Shown here piece by piece: positions 1 to 20,500 of a DNA stretch of 64,000 nucleotides. The notes beneath the pieces are model-generated. The model saw only the letters and a program-made list of their open reading frames with translations, was not told the DNA's origin and made no database searches. The DNA is from Owenia fusiformis. Its lineage: Eukaryota; Annelida; Polychaeta; Sabellida; Oweniidae. The stretch is taken from positions 29,589,248-29,653,247 of the forward strand of contig CAIIXF020000003.1 of assembly GCA_903813345.2 (NCBI GenBank). The letters run 5' to 3'. Position 1 is the stretch's first letter. Each line of letters starts with the position of its first letter. Both the position numbers and the translations under genes were made by a program.

Positions 1-160
1 TGCACTATTCTGATCAATATTAATTTTAATTTCCGTATTTAGCTTTTCTTAGAAATATTCAATTAGCATTGTTCTAAACAATAGGAAATATTTAAGTAGA
101 ATTATAATATTTATATATTTATTTGTTCATTGTCCCATATTATGTATGATATACTGTATT

Positions 161-432
161 ATCCTACACTTAGTGTACTAAATGTATAATAACGTGAAAA
201 AATAAATTTGATATTTATTGGCAAAATGAATATCCGGAGGATATCGTAACGATATACTCCGGGCAGAGGATATCGTGATGATATACTCCGGAAAAGCCAA
301 TATGCGGAGGATATTGTGACGACATACTCCGCTTGTTGATTTCCCGCCAAATTGACTCTATTTGGCATGAAATTCATTTTACAATGATATAATTATACAT
401 TCAGTACACTCCTTGTAAGTGTAGGATAATAA
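161..432. mobile_element. MITE-like element with three internal palindromes
   Basis: The ends are inverted: TATCCTACACTTA at the left and TAAGTGTAGGATA at the right, with further matching bases inside and a TA at each boundary, as in Tc1/mariner-type MITEs. Three near-palindromes of about 27 bp lie inside (235-261, 264-290, 304-331), each of the form CGGAGGATATCGT / ACGATATACTCCG. It has no coding capacity. Confidence 0.6.
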
Positions 433-435
433 GAA

Positions 436-575
436 CATCCTATCCTTTTTTTAGAATATCATTTTAATCTACTCGGTGATATTGATATATACACTCGTTC
501 GCTTCGCTCTCTTGTGCAGATATCAATATCACCTCGTAGATAAAAATGATATTCCTCAAAATCATAGGATATCCT
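436..575. repeat. Inverted repeat (foldback hairpin)
   Basis: The left arm GAATATCATTTTAATCTAC and the right arm (reverse complement GAATATCATTTTTATCTAC) extend through GGTGATATTGATAT on both sides and outward into ATCCTAT-type bases. The loop is CACTCGTTCGCTTCGCTC. It is a small non-coding foldback element. Confidence 0.6.
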
Positions 576-779
576 ATAATTTGTAACAGAACGTAATGAA
601 TATGACTTATCATGTATAAATGTGTAAAATATTTTTGCATGATTTAATTGAAGTAGTTTTTTGCCAGATAATTTGCAAGGGAACACTTTTCCAAGAAATT
701 TACTGTGCTAATAGACCATAAAGTATAATTACTCTAATGTAATATTCTAAAGTTAATGGTTATTTTATTGTGTTTGCAG

Positions 780-7452
<6,673 letters not shown>

Positions 7453-8448
7453 CGGCAGTTTAGAAAGAGGGGGATATATGTCAAATTTCAGTGGAGAGAG
7501 ATCGAGAATTTTACGAATTTACAAAAATGATTTTAAATGACTTAGCATTGTAGTTTTTGTAGCTATTGAATCAGTATAGCTGCCCGGTGAGTGAAATCAA
7601 TTTTAAAAAGTTGTATGGAGTTACTCTTGATAAGAAATATGATCATTTTGATTATAAATTTTCAACTCCTGTTTACCTCATTTATATTTTAAATTGTGAC
7701 TCCATTAAGGCCAGTTTTAGCTTCAGTTTTATAGAAATGAATAAATCAAATGTGATATAGACAAGGCTCTAGCAAAGACAAGGCTCTAACTTAGACGAGC
7801 CTCTAGCTGCCTGGTTTAAATTGCATTATGATCATGGGCTCTGAACCATAGTTCGAGCAAAGAATGCAGATATTGAGAAAATATACTGCAAAGCTAATGA
7901 GTGAATTATGTTTTAATTGCATGTTTGTGTAACTGTTCTAGATATTTTGTGTACCCATGAAGGAAAATGATCAACAGACCTATAAAGAACTTATATTTTG
8001 TTTTCTTGTGTTGTTTTTAGCGATTTGAACAATGAAAATTGTTGGACAAATGATGATTCGAAAACAGGGAGAAAAATTTAGCAGGGTTCACAATCAAGGT
8101 TGAAAACATGATTCTTACAATTATTGGCATATGATCCTTTGCCCAATGGGCACCAAGTTCATTGCTGAGTAAAAATTGATTGCCATAGCCAACCAACTGG
8201 AAGTTTTGAACCCTGAAATATAGGCTTGTGAGAAATCATTTTCTTTCCATGGGTACTTTTATTTTACCCGTCAAAAGTACTTCATTCTTACTCCTGCTCT
8301 CGAAAACAAAAGGAATTTTTGAGAGTAGCGTGTGACATTGAATTATTTAGGACGTCAACTCTCATCCTCATGTTGTAAATACAGACCTCCATTTAGCGCC
8401 ATCATTTCAAAGAGTGCTTATTTTTGCAGATTATCATGTTATATTGTA

Positions 8449-8458
8449 AATAAATAAA
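8449..8458 (+). promoter_or_regulatory. Candidate polyadenylation signal of the ANKRD11/12-like gene
   Basis: Two overlapping AATAAA hexamers (8449-8454 and 8453-8458) lie about 1 kb after the stop codon. The region 7453-8448 has no other coding signal and is probably 3' UTR. Transcript evidence is not available here. Confidence 0.45.
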
Positions 8459-8659
8459 CAATGACATTGTATATAATAATTGTATATAGTAAAACAGTCA
8501 GATACATATTGTACATATTGTAGAATCATAGATTTAAGGCCTCATATCTGAACATAAATGTACATCGAATGCATCTTTAAGGATCCCAGGCTGTGCAATC
8601 ATTTGAATTCACTTCCCAAGTATTATAACGTCTGTTTATATTAAACAAATGAAAAAACT

Positions 8660-8708
8660 AGAGCACTCTGGAAAGTGAGCAGTCGTGGGTTCGATCCCCA
8701 CTATGGTA
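8660..8708 (+). tRNA. tRNA-derived fragment (truncated)
   Basis: CTAGAGCACTCTGG, GTGAGCAGTCG and the B-box arm GTGGGTTCGATCCCCAC look like the 3' two thirds of a tRNA. The 5' part is missing, so this is a fragment, probably of a SINE. Confidence 0.4.
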
Positions 8709-9524
8709 GACTGACTTTTTTACATCGGCCCTAAGCACAGAATTTCATGATTAACAAATAGTTGTCAAAAAATGATGTACATTTGTGTTTTGATTTGTCT
8801 CTAAGGCAACCAATTAAGGTGATGCAGATATGAAGAATTCAGATTGCCTTAGAAATTCAACTAAAAAGTGATGCCAATTTAGAGATCTATTTTAATGAAT
8901 GAATCATATTTTAAATTGTATTAGCATTTATTGCAGGCCTGGCTTGGAAGAACAGTTTTTATCATATTTTGGAATCGATCTTCAGATTGAGTCATGATTT
9001 CATATATTTTTACATTTGATTGCATTTTGGATGAAATGCATTTAAGGTGGGCTTAGATTGGCAAATTTTGGACACATTTACAACCTAGTCCGTCCACCTT
9101 AATTGATATTTCTATTTCATAAAAAACTGTTTAGATTAAAAGTAATTAAGTGATTACATTCTTTTTAAATGTTAATATTGATGTACAATTTGAATGGGTT
9201 AAGCAATCAGTGTCAAAGGGCTTTCATCTAGTTTTCTTCTATTAGACTATTGTAAAATGTCATGATAGCACTGTTGCTTAGTTATATTATATTACACTAG
9301 TGTAAAATGTCAGGATAGCACCATTGCTTATTAAATTCAAAATAAAATATTGGCGAAGGACATAATGACTCATAATCTGTTGACACAAAGGTCATATGAG
9401 TTCAGAAATTCTGAAAACATGATAATCCTTATCAAATTTAAAGGACCTTAATACTGCTAGAGTGTGTTTCTAGTAAAATTTAATGATTGTGGTTGATTTC
9501 TATAATGTTACATAGGTTCTATGT

Positions 9525-9625
9525 TATTATATCATAATGGTTTGGTGTTATATCACAATGGTTCAGTGTTATATCACAATGGTTCTATGTTATATCACTA
9601 TGGTTCTGTTCTTTCACAATGGTTC
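9525..9625 (+). repeat. Short tandem repeat, about 21-23 bp unit
   Basis: Four to five imperfect copies of TTATATCACAATGGTTC followed by a TGTTATATCA-type link. Confidence 0.7.
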
Positions 9626-10068
9626 TTTGTATTTGTGGTATTGTATTGTAGTCTACAGTACATCATGTGAAGATGTTCACATGAAAATAAATTCATGAAA
9701 ACAATATATTTTACTGTTATCTTTATACACCAAATCCAAATTATTACATACGGTGACAAATTGTGCGAACACCAAACACTGTCCACAAAAAAGTTGTATG
9801 ATGCTGCTCATCAGGTGCTTCGTTCGCACAAAAAAATTGATTCTGTTTTTTCACCTAACCATATTTCATGTATTTAAAGGAGTTAACATGCAAAATGTCA
9901 CTACCTGCCATTTGTTACAGATACCAACCGCCATCTTAAAAAAGTTGGGAGACCATAACAATATGTCAACACTTTTGATGGAGAGATAAGAATGAGACCT
10001 TAGTATAATTTGCGCAATCAAATGACTTGATGCAGATTGCTTTTCTGTTAATATTAATTTTAAGGTGG

Positions 10069-10859
10069 CCTAAAATGCTGCTTATTTTTCCGTGAAGCCG
10101 CTCAGTAAAATTACGATTTCTCTGCACTTTGATGTCCAATCAACATCATTCGAGTATCTGTGTGTTCCTGACACGTTTGGCCATCCGGTAATGACAACGT
10201 CTACATTTACCCAATGTTTGCAGGCGAATTTGACGCATTTCATGAATGAAATCAGGAAGACAAAAATATGTGGTATTCTTTCAGAATTGTTTATAATAAC
10301 TATTTACAAAAATGTTCCTGAGACACAAATCCATTAAGGTAAAGTTTGTTTTAAAGTCGAAAAGCCCAAATAAGACAATACAAACCCAGATAAAACCCGG
10401 AAGACTGCACATTTCATGTAAAGATTTACGTTCATGTAATCAAGTACATATAATCTCGATATAAAACACTGGCCTACGTGACATGTAATAACATGTTCAA
10501 ACTGAAATATAGAAAATTTTCAACATAGCATTTACTTCTGTGTTCTGTATGCCCCTCTACCTGCTAAATAAGGCAATGTATCTTCAAATAAAACCTTAGC
10601 CAAGTAGATTAGAGTCTCTGGAACACTTTTGTAAATAGTTTTTACAAGCAATTTTGTTTGTGAATCTCAAATTTTGTCTTCCTGATTTCAGTCATGAATT
10701 ACGTCAATTTCGCGTGCAAACTTTGGGTAGACGTTGTTGTTCCCGGATGCCCAAACATGTCAGGAACACATAGATACTTGAATGATCTTGATTATTGGAC
10801 ATCAGGTTGCAGAGAAATCGTAATTTTACTGAATGGCTTCACGAAAAAATAAAAAGGCT
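10069..10859. mobile_element. Foldback element, arms of about 260 bp
   Basis: The left arm (10069-10330, including CGTGAAGCC, AAATTACGATTTCTCTGCA and GTGTTCCTGACA) recurs as its reverse complement at about 10610-10859. The spacer is unrelated AT-rich DNA. Non-coding; family not identified. Confidence 0.7.
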
Positions 10860-12829
10860 ATACGCCTCATTAAAACTGAGAACATTACTTATTTAGGAGA
10901 CATGCAGCCTGTTGACATTATGAACAGATGTGTATCAAAAAAAAACTTAGTTATTCAAAAGTATTCATTTATTGCACCATTACAGTCTTCTAATTCATAC
11001 ACAGTATAGGGTACCAACGGTTCATTAACTTATGGGTGGCCATCTTGATTTCTGGAAGACGTCTCAGAATTTTTTCTATAAATCTTGTCATTACCATTCC
11101 AGGAAAACCACCAATCGGATTTCCTTCAGAGATAACTTCATTTTTATTTGGTGGTGTGATTTCATTCAGGTGACATCCCTTATTCAAGGGTAAACCAAAA
11201 ACAAAAAGCTGAAACTCAGTTCAAGCATAACATGAATTATTTCAATTTTATAAATGATACAGAGTTCTTGGCATAAAAGAAATATTTCAACAAACAAAAA
11301 GCTGATTTCTCAGCAAAGAGGAAAAAAGTTGCTGGAACCAACAGTGACAGACAGTTAGACAAGTAGGTGATTCCAGAGGCTCATCACATGAGCAAACAAA
11401 AAAAGATTATTTTATTCTTAACAAAAAAAGAATATTTAAAAACAGATGTATCAATTAACAATCAATTTATTCAAATTACTGCACACATTGCATTGTGGGC
11501 AAAGTTCTATAACACACTACAAGTACAAACACAACATAATCGTAGCTGCTTACATTTAGTATAACATATTTTAATAACATACAATTGAATCTTGGCAAAT
11601 TATTATATACAATGGCCTCATTATTTACAATGCCTGATAAATAAATTGATAATATTAACTGGTTTATCCTCATACAAATATTTCCTCTGTTTAGCTACCC
11701 ATTTCTGAACCTTCACATTTGACAGATCAATTATAACAAAGGTCATTTTGCCAAATCTACCAGCAGTGACCAACAACTTCATCTACGATGGTATCTGTTA
11801 CACAAAACAATTAAATTAAAAGTTTTGTTTTTGATGATTTCCTCACCTTGCATGTTCTTAATTCTCTCAATGTGAAAACAAACTACAAATACTAAATTGA
11901 TTCTTATTGATAAGAAATATTGCTCAATTAATACATATTATTGCACCAAATTAATTATATAATAAGATATTGTATTTATTGTTAATCAACATATCTGCAT
12001 AATGGCCTTAATTTCAAGCAAATATAGTTTCTGAAGCCTTTGTATACTGCAACTCAAGAAAATCTCCAATGTCTTTCCATGCAATGCAGCTAAACTGGTA
12101 ATAAGAATGAATTAATAGAGATCTGCTACTAACTGGCGATTTCTACATTGAAGTCTTACGTAGAATCTCTTGAACCCCCTCCCCTAAGCTTATGGATGAA
12201 CTAACTTAGATAGCTGTAGGGGATGGGGTCACAAAAGGGCTTGAAGCAAGATCTTTGACAAATTCAAAAATAAATCATTAATAAATATGTCAAAGTCAGA
12301 AGTTGTAAGAATTGTTGTAATAATCACCAGAATGTATGTTTATTTATTTATAATGTAAATAATCTTGGCAACCATGGAATTCATTGAAAATTACATTGAT
12401 TTATATTATGTACATTTTTGAATTGTATATTTGTATACTGTACAAGTGTAATGGTGAATCCTGTATAACTGGAATTAATTTCACTTTTTGAGTTAATGAC
12501 ATGCATTTGATTTTTTAACAGATACATACTCTTAAATTTGATAATTTACAAATTCAATTTTGATGTGAATAAACATTTAACGAAATAGAAGGAATAGAGA
12601 TAAGTTGAGGGTAAGTTTCAAAAATCGTAGACCATAACAATATAAAAAAAAAATTGTCGTAATTTTACAACGTGGATCAGATATCTCAATTCTTTTTTAG
12701 AAAATAGAATTAGAATTGAAAGGGAAATATTTTCATCCTTTTTGTAAACTAATCAGAAAGATCATAGAAAAGGAGACAGTATGATTATATAATGGCATGT
12801 TGTTAATGATATAATAAAATAGGGAAAAA

Positions 12830-12965
12830 CTACAGTAAAACCTGTCTAAGTGGAACATCTTTGGTATCTCTAAAAAGTGTTCAACTAACAGAGGTGTTCC
12901 ATGAATAGAGGTTTATATAACATTAAGTCAGTTGGTCATGGAACTCTGAGGTTTCACTGTATTAG
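12830..12965. mobile_element. MITE of the TACAGTAAAACCTG family
   Basis: Left end TACAGTAAAACCTG, right end GAGGTTTCACTGTA in inverted orientation, and an interior with GGAACA/GTGTTCC motifs. Relatives lie at 13331-13672, 48164-48668 and 55613-55773. Confidence 0.6.
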
Positions 12966-13330
12966 AAACTTCAAACTTCAAGCTAACATCGTACAGTAAT
13001 TCAACAATACTTTTTTGTAGACTCTAGAAATTAGAGAACTCCTCCATTTTCAAGACATGTGTCCAGTAAATATTTCCTGGATAATATATAGATGTGTGAC
13101 CCATCTCTCTAGGAATGTTACAACTACATGTTCATATATATAAATGATCCTATTTAATTTAGCGATTTTGATATTCCATTTAAAGCGCCAGGCAGAAGAT
13201 AATACATATCCTTTTGACATGTTTTCTTCTTGTCTTACTCTTCACTCTTGTTTTACTACATGCCAATCAGAACAAAAGTATGACCAGTAATGGTAACTCA
13301 GTCAAATCAGAAGTTAACAATTTTCTATAC

Positions 13331-13672
13331 AGTAAAACCTGCTTATATGAAACTCCCTGAAATTATTTTTGGAATTTTCCATTGACTCCCATGTTATATG
13401 TGTATTATCAGATCCTCTCAATGTGAGCTTAGCGTGATGTAAATTATTTTGATTTAAAATGATGTATGATACCATGATGGGTAAATATCCACAAAAATTT
13501 GAAAATATTACCCATTTTATTACTTTATGGTTATCATAATCATGAAAATTACATAAAAATTGTCATCATGCAAAACTCAACTACCTTAAAGTTTTGATAA
13601 GCACCTTGCGCTGTATATTGCTTAAGCAGATCCAGATCCCAGAAATGTTCAAATTAAACAGGTTTTACTGTA
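13331..13672. mobile_element. MITE of the TACAGTAAAACCTG family
   Basis: TACAGTAAAACCTG at the left and CAGGTTTTACTGTA at the right form exact inverted termini; the TA ends are consistent with Tc1/mariner-type insertion. No coding region. Confidence 0.7.
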
Positions 13673-14523
13673 CTTTATCAATAACAATATGGCTAAAAGA
13701 ATACAATCAGATTCTCTCCCACACACAAATATACTAGCAGTTCAATAATGTAAGACTTACTGTGAGTAGGAATAAACACATGAGAGAATCTGAAAGTAAC
13801 TTTTTAACTTTTTTGCAAATACAGATCTTTATTTTTAGATCCCAATTCATGTGTCATGTGTGACTGACCCGTAAAAGTTTAAATGCTCCATTAATGTTCT
13901 AATTTGTGTACTTGCATATACAGTATGTCTTCACATTAAAAGTGATATAAAAATGTGAATGGTTTCGAATCTATAGCCCTACAAATAGATCAGTCAAAGA
14001 TAATTCTATATATGGGCTATACACTGTGATATACAACTATGTTGGGCTATATATGAAGACCTTTATTACGGTGAAAGTAATTCTAATAACAGACCAACCC
14101 AGTAAATCATTCAACCTGTTATTTATGATGTCATCCTTACAGTTTTGTGGCAGTATTTCCAAAAACTTCTGCAAGATAGTCTGCAAGATATGACATCATA
14201 AATCTAGCCAATGTACTCTAATTCCTTGGTTCATCTAAAGAGCTCAGGATTTATTGGGAAGGGTCTATTCTAACTTTTTTGCAAAAAAGGAGCTTTAACC
14301 TGTATTATGCTTAATATGCACTCTACTTCTTTCATCAATAAATTCCAAACTATATTGTTTATCTTACTATTAACTTTGCTTTATCTGCTTTACTGCTAAA
14401 TATTTTTTTCATTTTTTGGTTTTAAAAATACCTCAAAATATTGGATTTGTCTTTCATTATAGAATCCTGGATTTGGTTTGCAAATTGTATCCTGTGAGGT
14501 TTGACGATGTGTATTTTAGCTGA

Positions 14524-17500
14524 CTACGCCATCTGGGGAGTGAAACGTTGTTCCTGCGTCATAAATTGTGTGCGGCTTGCTTGGCTCTTTGATGCAACAA
14601 TGGCTGTCTGGCTTAATGTTGGTACTGAAAATGAACAAATAGTACGATACAGGAATATATAATTGTATTTGGTGATCTTTCGACCAATCAGAATAGCGAT
14701 ATTTTCAATATTATGCCATTGCTGCAGAATTCACATTAGCATTCAAATATAATGGATGTAGATAATAAAGTCTAAAAGCTACAAAAAAAACAAATTGCAT
14801 TTTGATGTCAATCTTCCACTTCTCTATTGAAAATAAGATTAAAATGAATGCTGGTGTCATACTTTAACTGATGGACACAACATTAAGTACACATGTGAAC
14901 AAATAAGTACACATGCGAACAAACATTTTGCAGTCAAATATGCACTTTAATGGGTATTCAGTGCACTCTATAAACAGTGGACAAATATGGGTTATAGTAA
15001 ATAAAAAGAACACATAAATAAATGGTCAAAGATGGGACATCTCATCAAATGGGCAAACACTGGAATCTGAGAATAATGAGTATAATCAACAAAAATACAC
15101 ATGTAATTGAAGAAGAACAAATTAAAATTGCAGCCCCTGGCTGTAAATCCAGTGAAAAGGTTCAGACTGCTAAGAGTTAAAAGCGTGCAAGCTGTACTCT
15201 AAAGGGAGAGATTACAACACACAAGTTTCGAGAAATACCTGCCAAATATCCTGAGGAAGTATGGGTAAAGAAGTAGAAAAACATTTAAATCAGTAACAAT
15301 GCTGCTATTGTACAATATACAAATTGAAATCAACTATGCTGCTATTGTACAATTGTACAAATTGAAATCAACAATGCTGCTATTGTACAATATACAAATC
15401 AACAATGCTGCAAATGTACAATATACAAATCAAAAATGCTGCTATTGTACAATATACAAATCAACAATGCTGCTAATGTACAATTGTACAAATTGAAATC
15501 AACAATGCCACTATTGTACAATTTACAAATCAACAATGCTGCTATTATACAGTTTACAAATCAACAATGCTGCTATTGTACAATTGTACAAATCAACAAT
15601 GCTGCTATTGTACAATATACATATCAACAATGCTGCTATTGTACAATATAGAAATCAACAATGCTGCTTCTGTTCAATATACAAATCAATAATGCTGCTT
15701 CTGTACAATTTACAAATCAACAATGCTGCTTCTGTACAATATACAAATCAACAATGCTGCTATTGTACAATTTACAAATCAACAATGCTGCTATTGTACA
15801 ATATACATATCAACAATGCTGCTATTGTATAATTTACAAATCAACAATGCTGCTTCTGTACAATTTACAAATCAACAATGCTGCTATTGTACAATTTACA
15901 AATCAACAATGCTGCTATTGTACAATATACAAATCAACTATGCTGCTATTGTACAATATACAAATCAACAATGCTGCTATTGTACAATTTACAAATCAAC
16001 AATGCTGCTATTGTACGATATACATATCAACAATGCTGCTATTGTACAATTTACAAATCAACAATGCTGCCTCTGTAAAATTTACAAATCAACAATGCTG
16101 CTATTGTACAATATACAAATCAACAATGCTGCTTCTGTACAATTTAAAAATCAACCTCAACCATACAAAGTTATAATACAAATCAACAATGCCGCTACTG
16201 TACAATGACTTAAATGTACAAATCAACCTCAACCATAATACAAATCAGTAACAATGCTACTACTAATGTACCATGTAACGTAGAAACTTCCACCATATAA
16301 TAATATAACAAATCAAGGCATGTCATAAAACTACAAACACCATCAATTGAATGTGCCAGCGTTTCTTGTAATAAGGCCTAGATTCTTTTCATTCATATTC
16401 CAAAGGTGGCACACATTATTTTGTTTGATTGTATACCCCATATGTATTCTGTAAAGAGAAACAACAATCTAAGATGTTGCTTTCTATTTCAGGATAAAGA
16501 ATTGGCACTTTTTAATTTTGTGCTCGTATATTCCTTATATAGGCATTATAGGCAGCATGCCTTTAAACTCAGATAGTCGCTTCTAGCAGGGAAGAGAAAA
16601 AGTACCATTGACTGGTCCACTGACATAAGTGGTCATTAGTACTTTTCATATTTCCTGCTAACAGTACATGGACTTTCAAGGGAATTACTTCATCAATTTC
16701 ATATCATGTGACCATAAATAAGCCATAAAGCATACAGAATACATATGGGGTAAATAATAATATTCAACATTCCCAATGTCTTACCATATCCCATTCCCTG
16801 CAGGAAAAGTCTGAATGCTTCACACACTTTCTCTGGGTTCTCTTCCAAGATCATACCTCCACAGTCAGCCAGCTAGAAAGTACATGCGATATCTCGATTT
16901 CATACATGATTTTGTTTTTGAAGTTAAATTGCAAATGGTAGTGCTCTCAACATTAGAATTCAATTCATCAATCATCATCAATTTCATTAATTGAAAATTT
17001 TCATTTCATTATAATCATTTCTCACCTTGAAATATGCCACGTTGAATATTATGACATGTTTGTCTCTTTGAGTAGTTTTGGATGAATCTAATCTGTCAAT
17101 AATGTCTATTCAGTGAGGAGATTAACTTATCTTCCAGTTTAACCTATATTCTGACATACCTTCATCCAAGTAGAGTTAGTGGGATCAAGCCTTCCATTCA
17201 TATTAACCATGTCATCTAAGTGTCCCGAGTAGTCCCCGGTGATCAACATTACGTTACATTTGAACTGTTTGACTTCTGAGTGCTTGTGAGTCAAGTCACG
17301 CTGTATACCAAGATCTGTACGTCTAAAAATCATAAATTAATAAATTGCTTAATCAATTGTTGTGACGGGGGGGGGGCCATGGATATAATGATGTAATATA
17401 AGAGAATGACTTCAGCAATAGAGCAAGCCAGTGCTGCATCCTGTTTGTCATTCAAAATTTTTTTGCATCCTGCCAAAAGGAAAGCATATTGAGATACTTC

Positions 17501-20500
17501 AGACAAAACAGGGAAAATTGTTATTTAGCACCCCTTTGGGAACCCAACATGGGACTACATGTACTATATGCTACGGGGTTCAATGCATTCGTATTGCTCA
17601 TTTGAGGGAAAACCATGACTCCAACGAAACTCACAATTGACACTCCAAAGTTCACACTCCAATTTATACATTAACCACCAATCACACAAATATTTTTTAA
17701 GCATGTTGTCTGTGAACTCCGATAATCCATCTAAAACCATTAGAGAACAATGGACTTATAAATTCATAAAGTATGATTATAGAAATGAACTCCCAAATTA
17801 ATAAATCAAAAATATGTACCTCATGTATGCCTCAATGAATGCTGCTAGATTGGTGGGATTGATCTGTTTAATGTAATCCTTGTAGACTTTCATCAGATCT
17901 TGGTTCCTGTTCTTTGTCGTCTACGATGAATAACAAATTAACCATAAATCATTTAACTGACAATAATTAAATCATTTAACTGACAATTATTTCCTATTTT
18001 TCATTGAAACTTTCAGTATGGAAGCTATTGCTAGTAGTTTAAATGACACATATTCTTTTAAAAACAGAGAAGATAGAAAAGTTCATAAACTATTTAACTA
18101 GGCCAGTTTAAAGGTATACACATTCATAAAGGATAGGATCACACTGAAAAGGTACAGAAAACACAGAAAATCATTAGCTGAACAAGACAAAATGTGATCT
18201 AGATAGAAAAAAACATTTTTTAACTGGGAATGTCTTAACAGATTTTTGCATTTTGCATTCTAAGTCTGATAAATCACTCTTTTTACTTACAGATCCAAAC
18301 CAGTGCCAGAGTAGGTAGTCCTCTGTGAAAGCTGTCATGTGACCACTGCGAAGGTACCAGGCATTAACCTTCTGATATCCCCACTCTGTCCACCCAGGCG
18401 CTGAAGCTGTACAGTTGATAAGGAAGAGAGCATCTACACGCTCAGGGTGTTGTAACTGAAATACAAAATATTGAACATTTAACACATTATACATTACCCC
18501 TTGCTAGAATCATTGAAAGATGAACAGGTATTCACTTCAATATTTTGAAATATTTATATATTATGGTGAATATGCCCGTTTGAATACGTCTTTTTTCTGA
18601 CCTCACAAGCATGGCCGTTGAATACGTCTTCTTATTTGTATGTCACTTGTAATGTGTAGATCAATGACAGTGATATAATAACATATATTATGACAAGGCC
18701 TAATCTGATGAAAGTTGCATTTGTCGCATGAGGGGTAAGTAAGATGGTCAAAGCATGAACCAATAATCACCATATTATATATGGCATTTATTCATAGTAA
18801 AATCTACTTACTGCAAATCTGGACAAGATGTTGGCACCAGCGCCCATTCCAAATCCCATGATCCTCTTCAGACTGAAAAATATGACATTATATAATATAA
18901 ATTAGTTCAGTAAAAGTACTTTATTTTTGGCATACATATGATAAGTGATAAAAATAATGTTGCAAAAAAGAAAACATAATGCTCAGTATATATAATTGTT
19001 TGTATTTAATGAAATAGTCAACCTACTTATAAAACTGTAATACGGGAAGAAGCTGTGCTGCCAATTGGTCCATGTTCGGGAAATGGAGGCTGAAAACAAA
19101 AACAAAGATGGACTTGAGTGATGCATATACATTTGTTATAAATTACTAGTTTTAAATTATAGGTTGCACCTAGTTAAGAAGTTCCATGCAGTGTAAAATT
19201 AAGAAAACTAAGAAGACCACATAATTTTGAAGTAAATGGTACTATATGTTGTACCTAGTTAAAAAATTCTAGTGTTAAGATAAATGGTATCAAAAGTCCC
19301 GCCTAGTAAAAAAGGAATGTTCAACATAATGTTATTTTTTTAAGTTACACATTCCAAGATGTTCAATACAGTATTAAAATAAATAAATACATGTTATTAT
19401 AAGCTACACATAGTTAAGAAATTCTCAATAATGTCAAAATAAATGGTTAGTAAGGAAGTTTTATAAGTTATATATAGTAAAGAAGTTGCAAATACTGTTC
19501 AATGGTATCAAAAGTTGTAGCTAGTTAAGAAAATCCACATAGTGTTAACATAAACTCCATCTAGTTAAAAGAAGTTCTACTAAAGTCAAAATGAATGGAA
19601 AATAAGGTAAAAGTTACATTAAAATGCTGATACCAAGTCATATGCTATCAATGTTAATAGCTTTTTTATCTTGAATAAATGTGCAATTTAATGATAATAC
19701 AATTACTAATACACTGTATAATGTAAATTTATTCTTATACATAATAAGGTAAGAGGAGCATTAACTAACCAAAGTGCCAAGGAATTAACTGTGAGCCCAA
19801 AAACAACAGTAACAGGGAAATAATTGTATAGTAAGTAAATATATGTAGATGTAGTCATTAGAATTATAGTCATTAGCTTACAATTTGGGAGGGGAAACTA
19901 ATTTTGATACTTACAATGATTATATAATGGTATGTTATGGGGGCTTGGGATGTGGGGCATATCCTGGGGAACTATAGATATCCTGTCAAAGGCATATTTT
20001 TCTCTTAACCTAAATACATCAAGGGAAAACAGAGACTTTGTCCTCTACACTATCACAAAACTAGCTAGAGGTATTTATCTTATATTAGTATGTACCTCCC
20101 ACTGTTTTTTGAAAGATCAATGCTATAGCTGTAAACAGTATCAATCAATATCAACAATATATACCCTGGGGATATCAAAAGCAAACAATATCACTTTGAA
20201 GATGTCAAATTTTAAAAAATCGACAATGTACACCCTGGTAGGATATGGGGCTATCAAAAGCAAATATCACTCTGAAGATATCAAAAGGTTGACAAAACAA
20301 ATGTAGGCAAACAGCAAAGAAAGTAAGACAGACAATACAGTTACAAGTAGTATTACTCTGATCTCAAATGAATACTTGTGAATTAAGTTATTCCTCTCTG
20401 TTTTCAGGTAGAACAAAAGGTTTCACTTGGTTTCCATTAGAAACTGCATCGATTATTTGAGTGAATATAATAAAATATAAATTAAAAATTAAAAATGGTC

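Larger units (their letters stand above)
1..779 (+). other. Intron of the ANKRD11/12-like gene, filled by two foldback elements
   Basis: No coding signal is seen. The segment ends in the acceptor TTTGCAG (773-779). It holds a MITE-like element at about 161-432 and an inverted-repeat hairpin at about 436-575, listed separately. Confidence 0.6.
8460..14523. other. Intergenic between the ANKRD and NDRG 3' ends
   Basis: No convincing coding region. It contains a short tandem repeat at 9525-9625, a foldback element at 10069-10859 and two MITEs of the TACAGTAAAACCTG family (12830-12965, 13331-13672). Part next to 14523 is probably NDRG 3' UTR. Confidence 0.6.

Noticed and set aside
10990-11187. 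65-residue minus-strand frame beyond the NDRG gene, considered as its last exon
   Set aside because: The exon at 14524-14624 fits phase and ends the protein properly; this frame has no matching acceptor.
11750-11800. Possible short terminal NDRG exon
   Set aside because: Phase would fit but the pyrimidine tract is poor and the encoded peptide is unlike the family; 14524-14624 is far better.
15299-16208. Several overlapping plus-strand frames rich in Asn, Ala, Leu, Tyr and Cys
   Set aside because: They are translations of one 31-bp minisatellite in three frames; no start context, splice sites or conserved domain.
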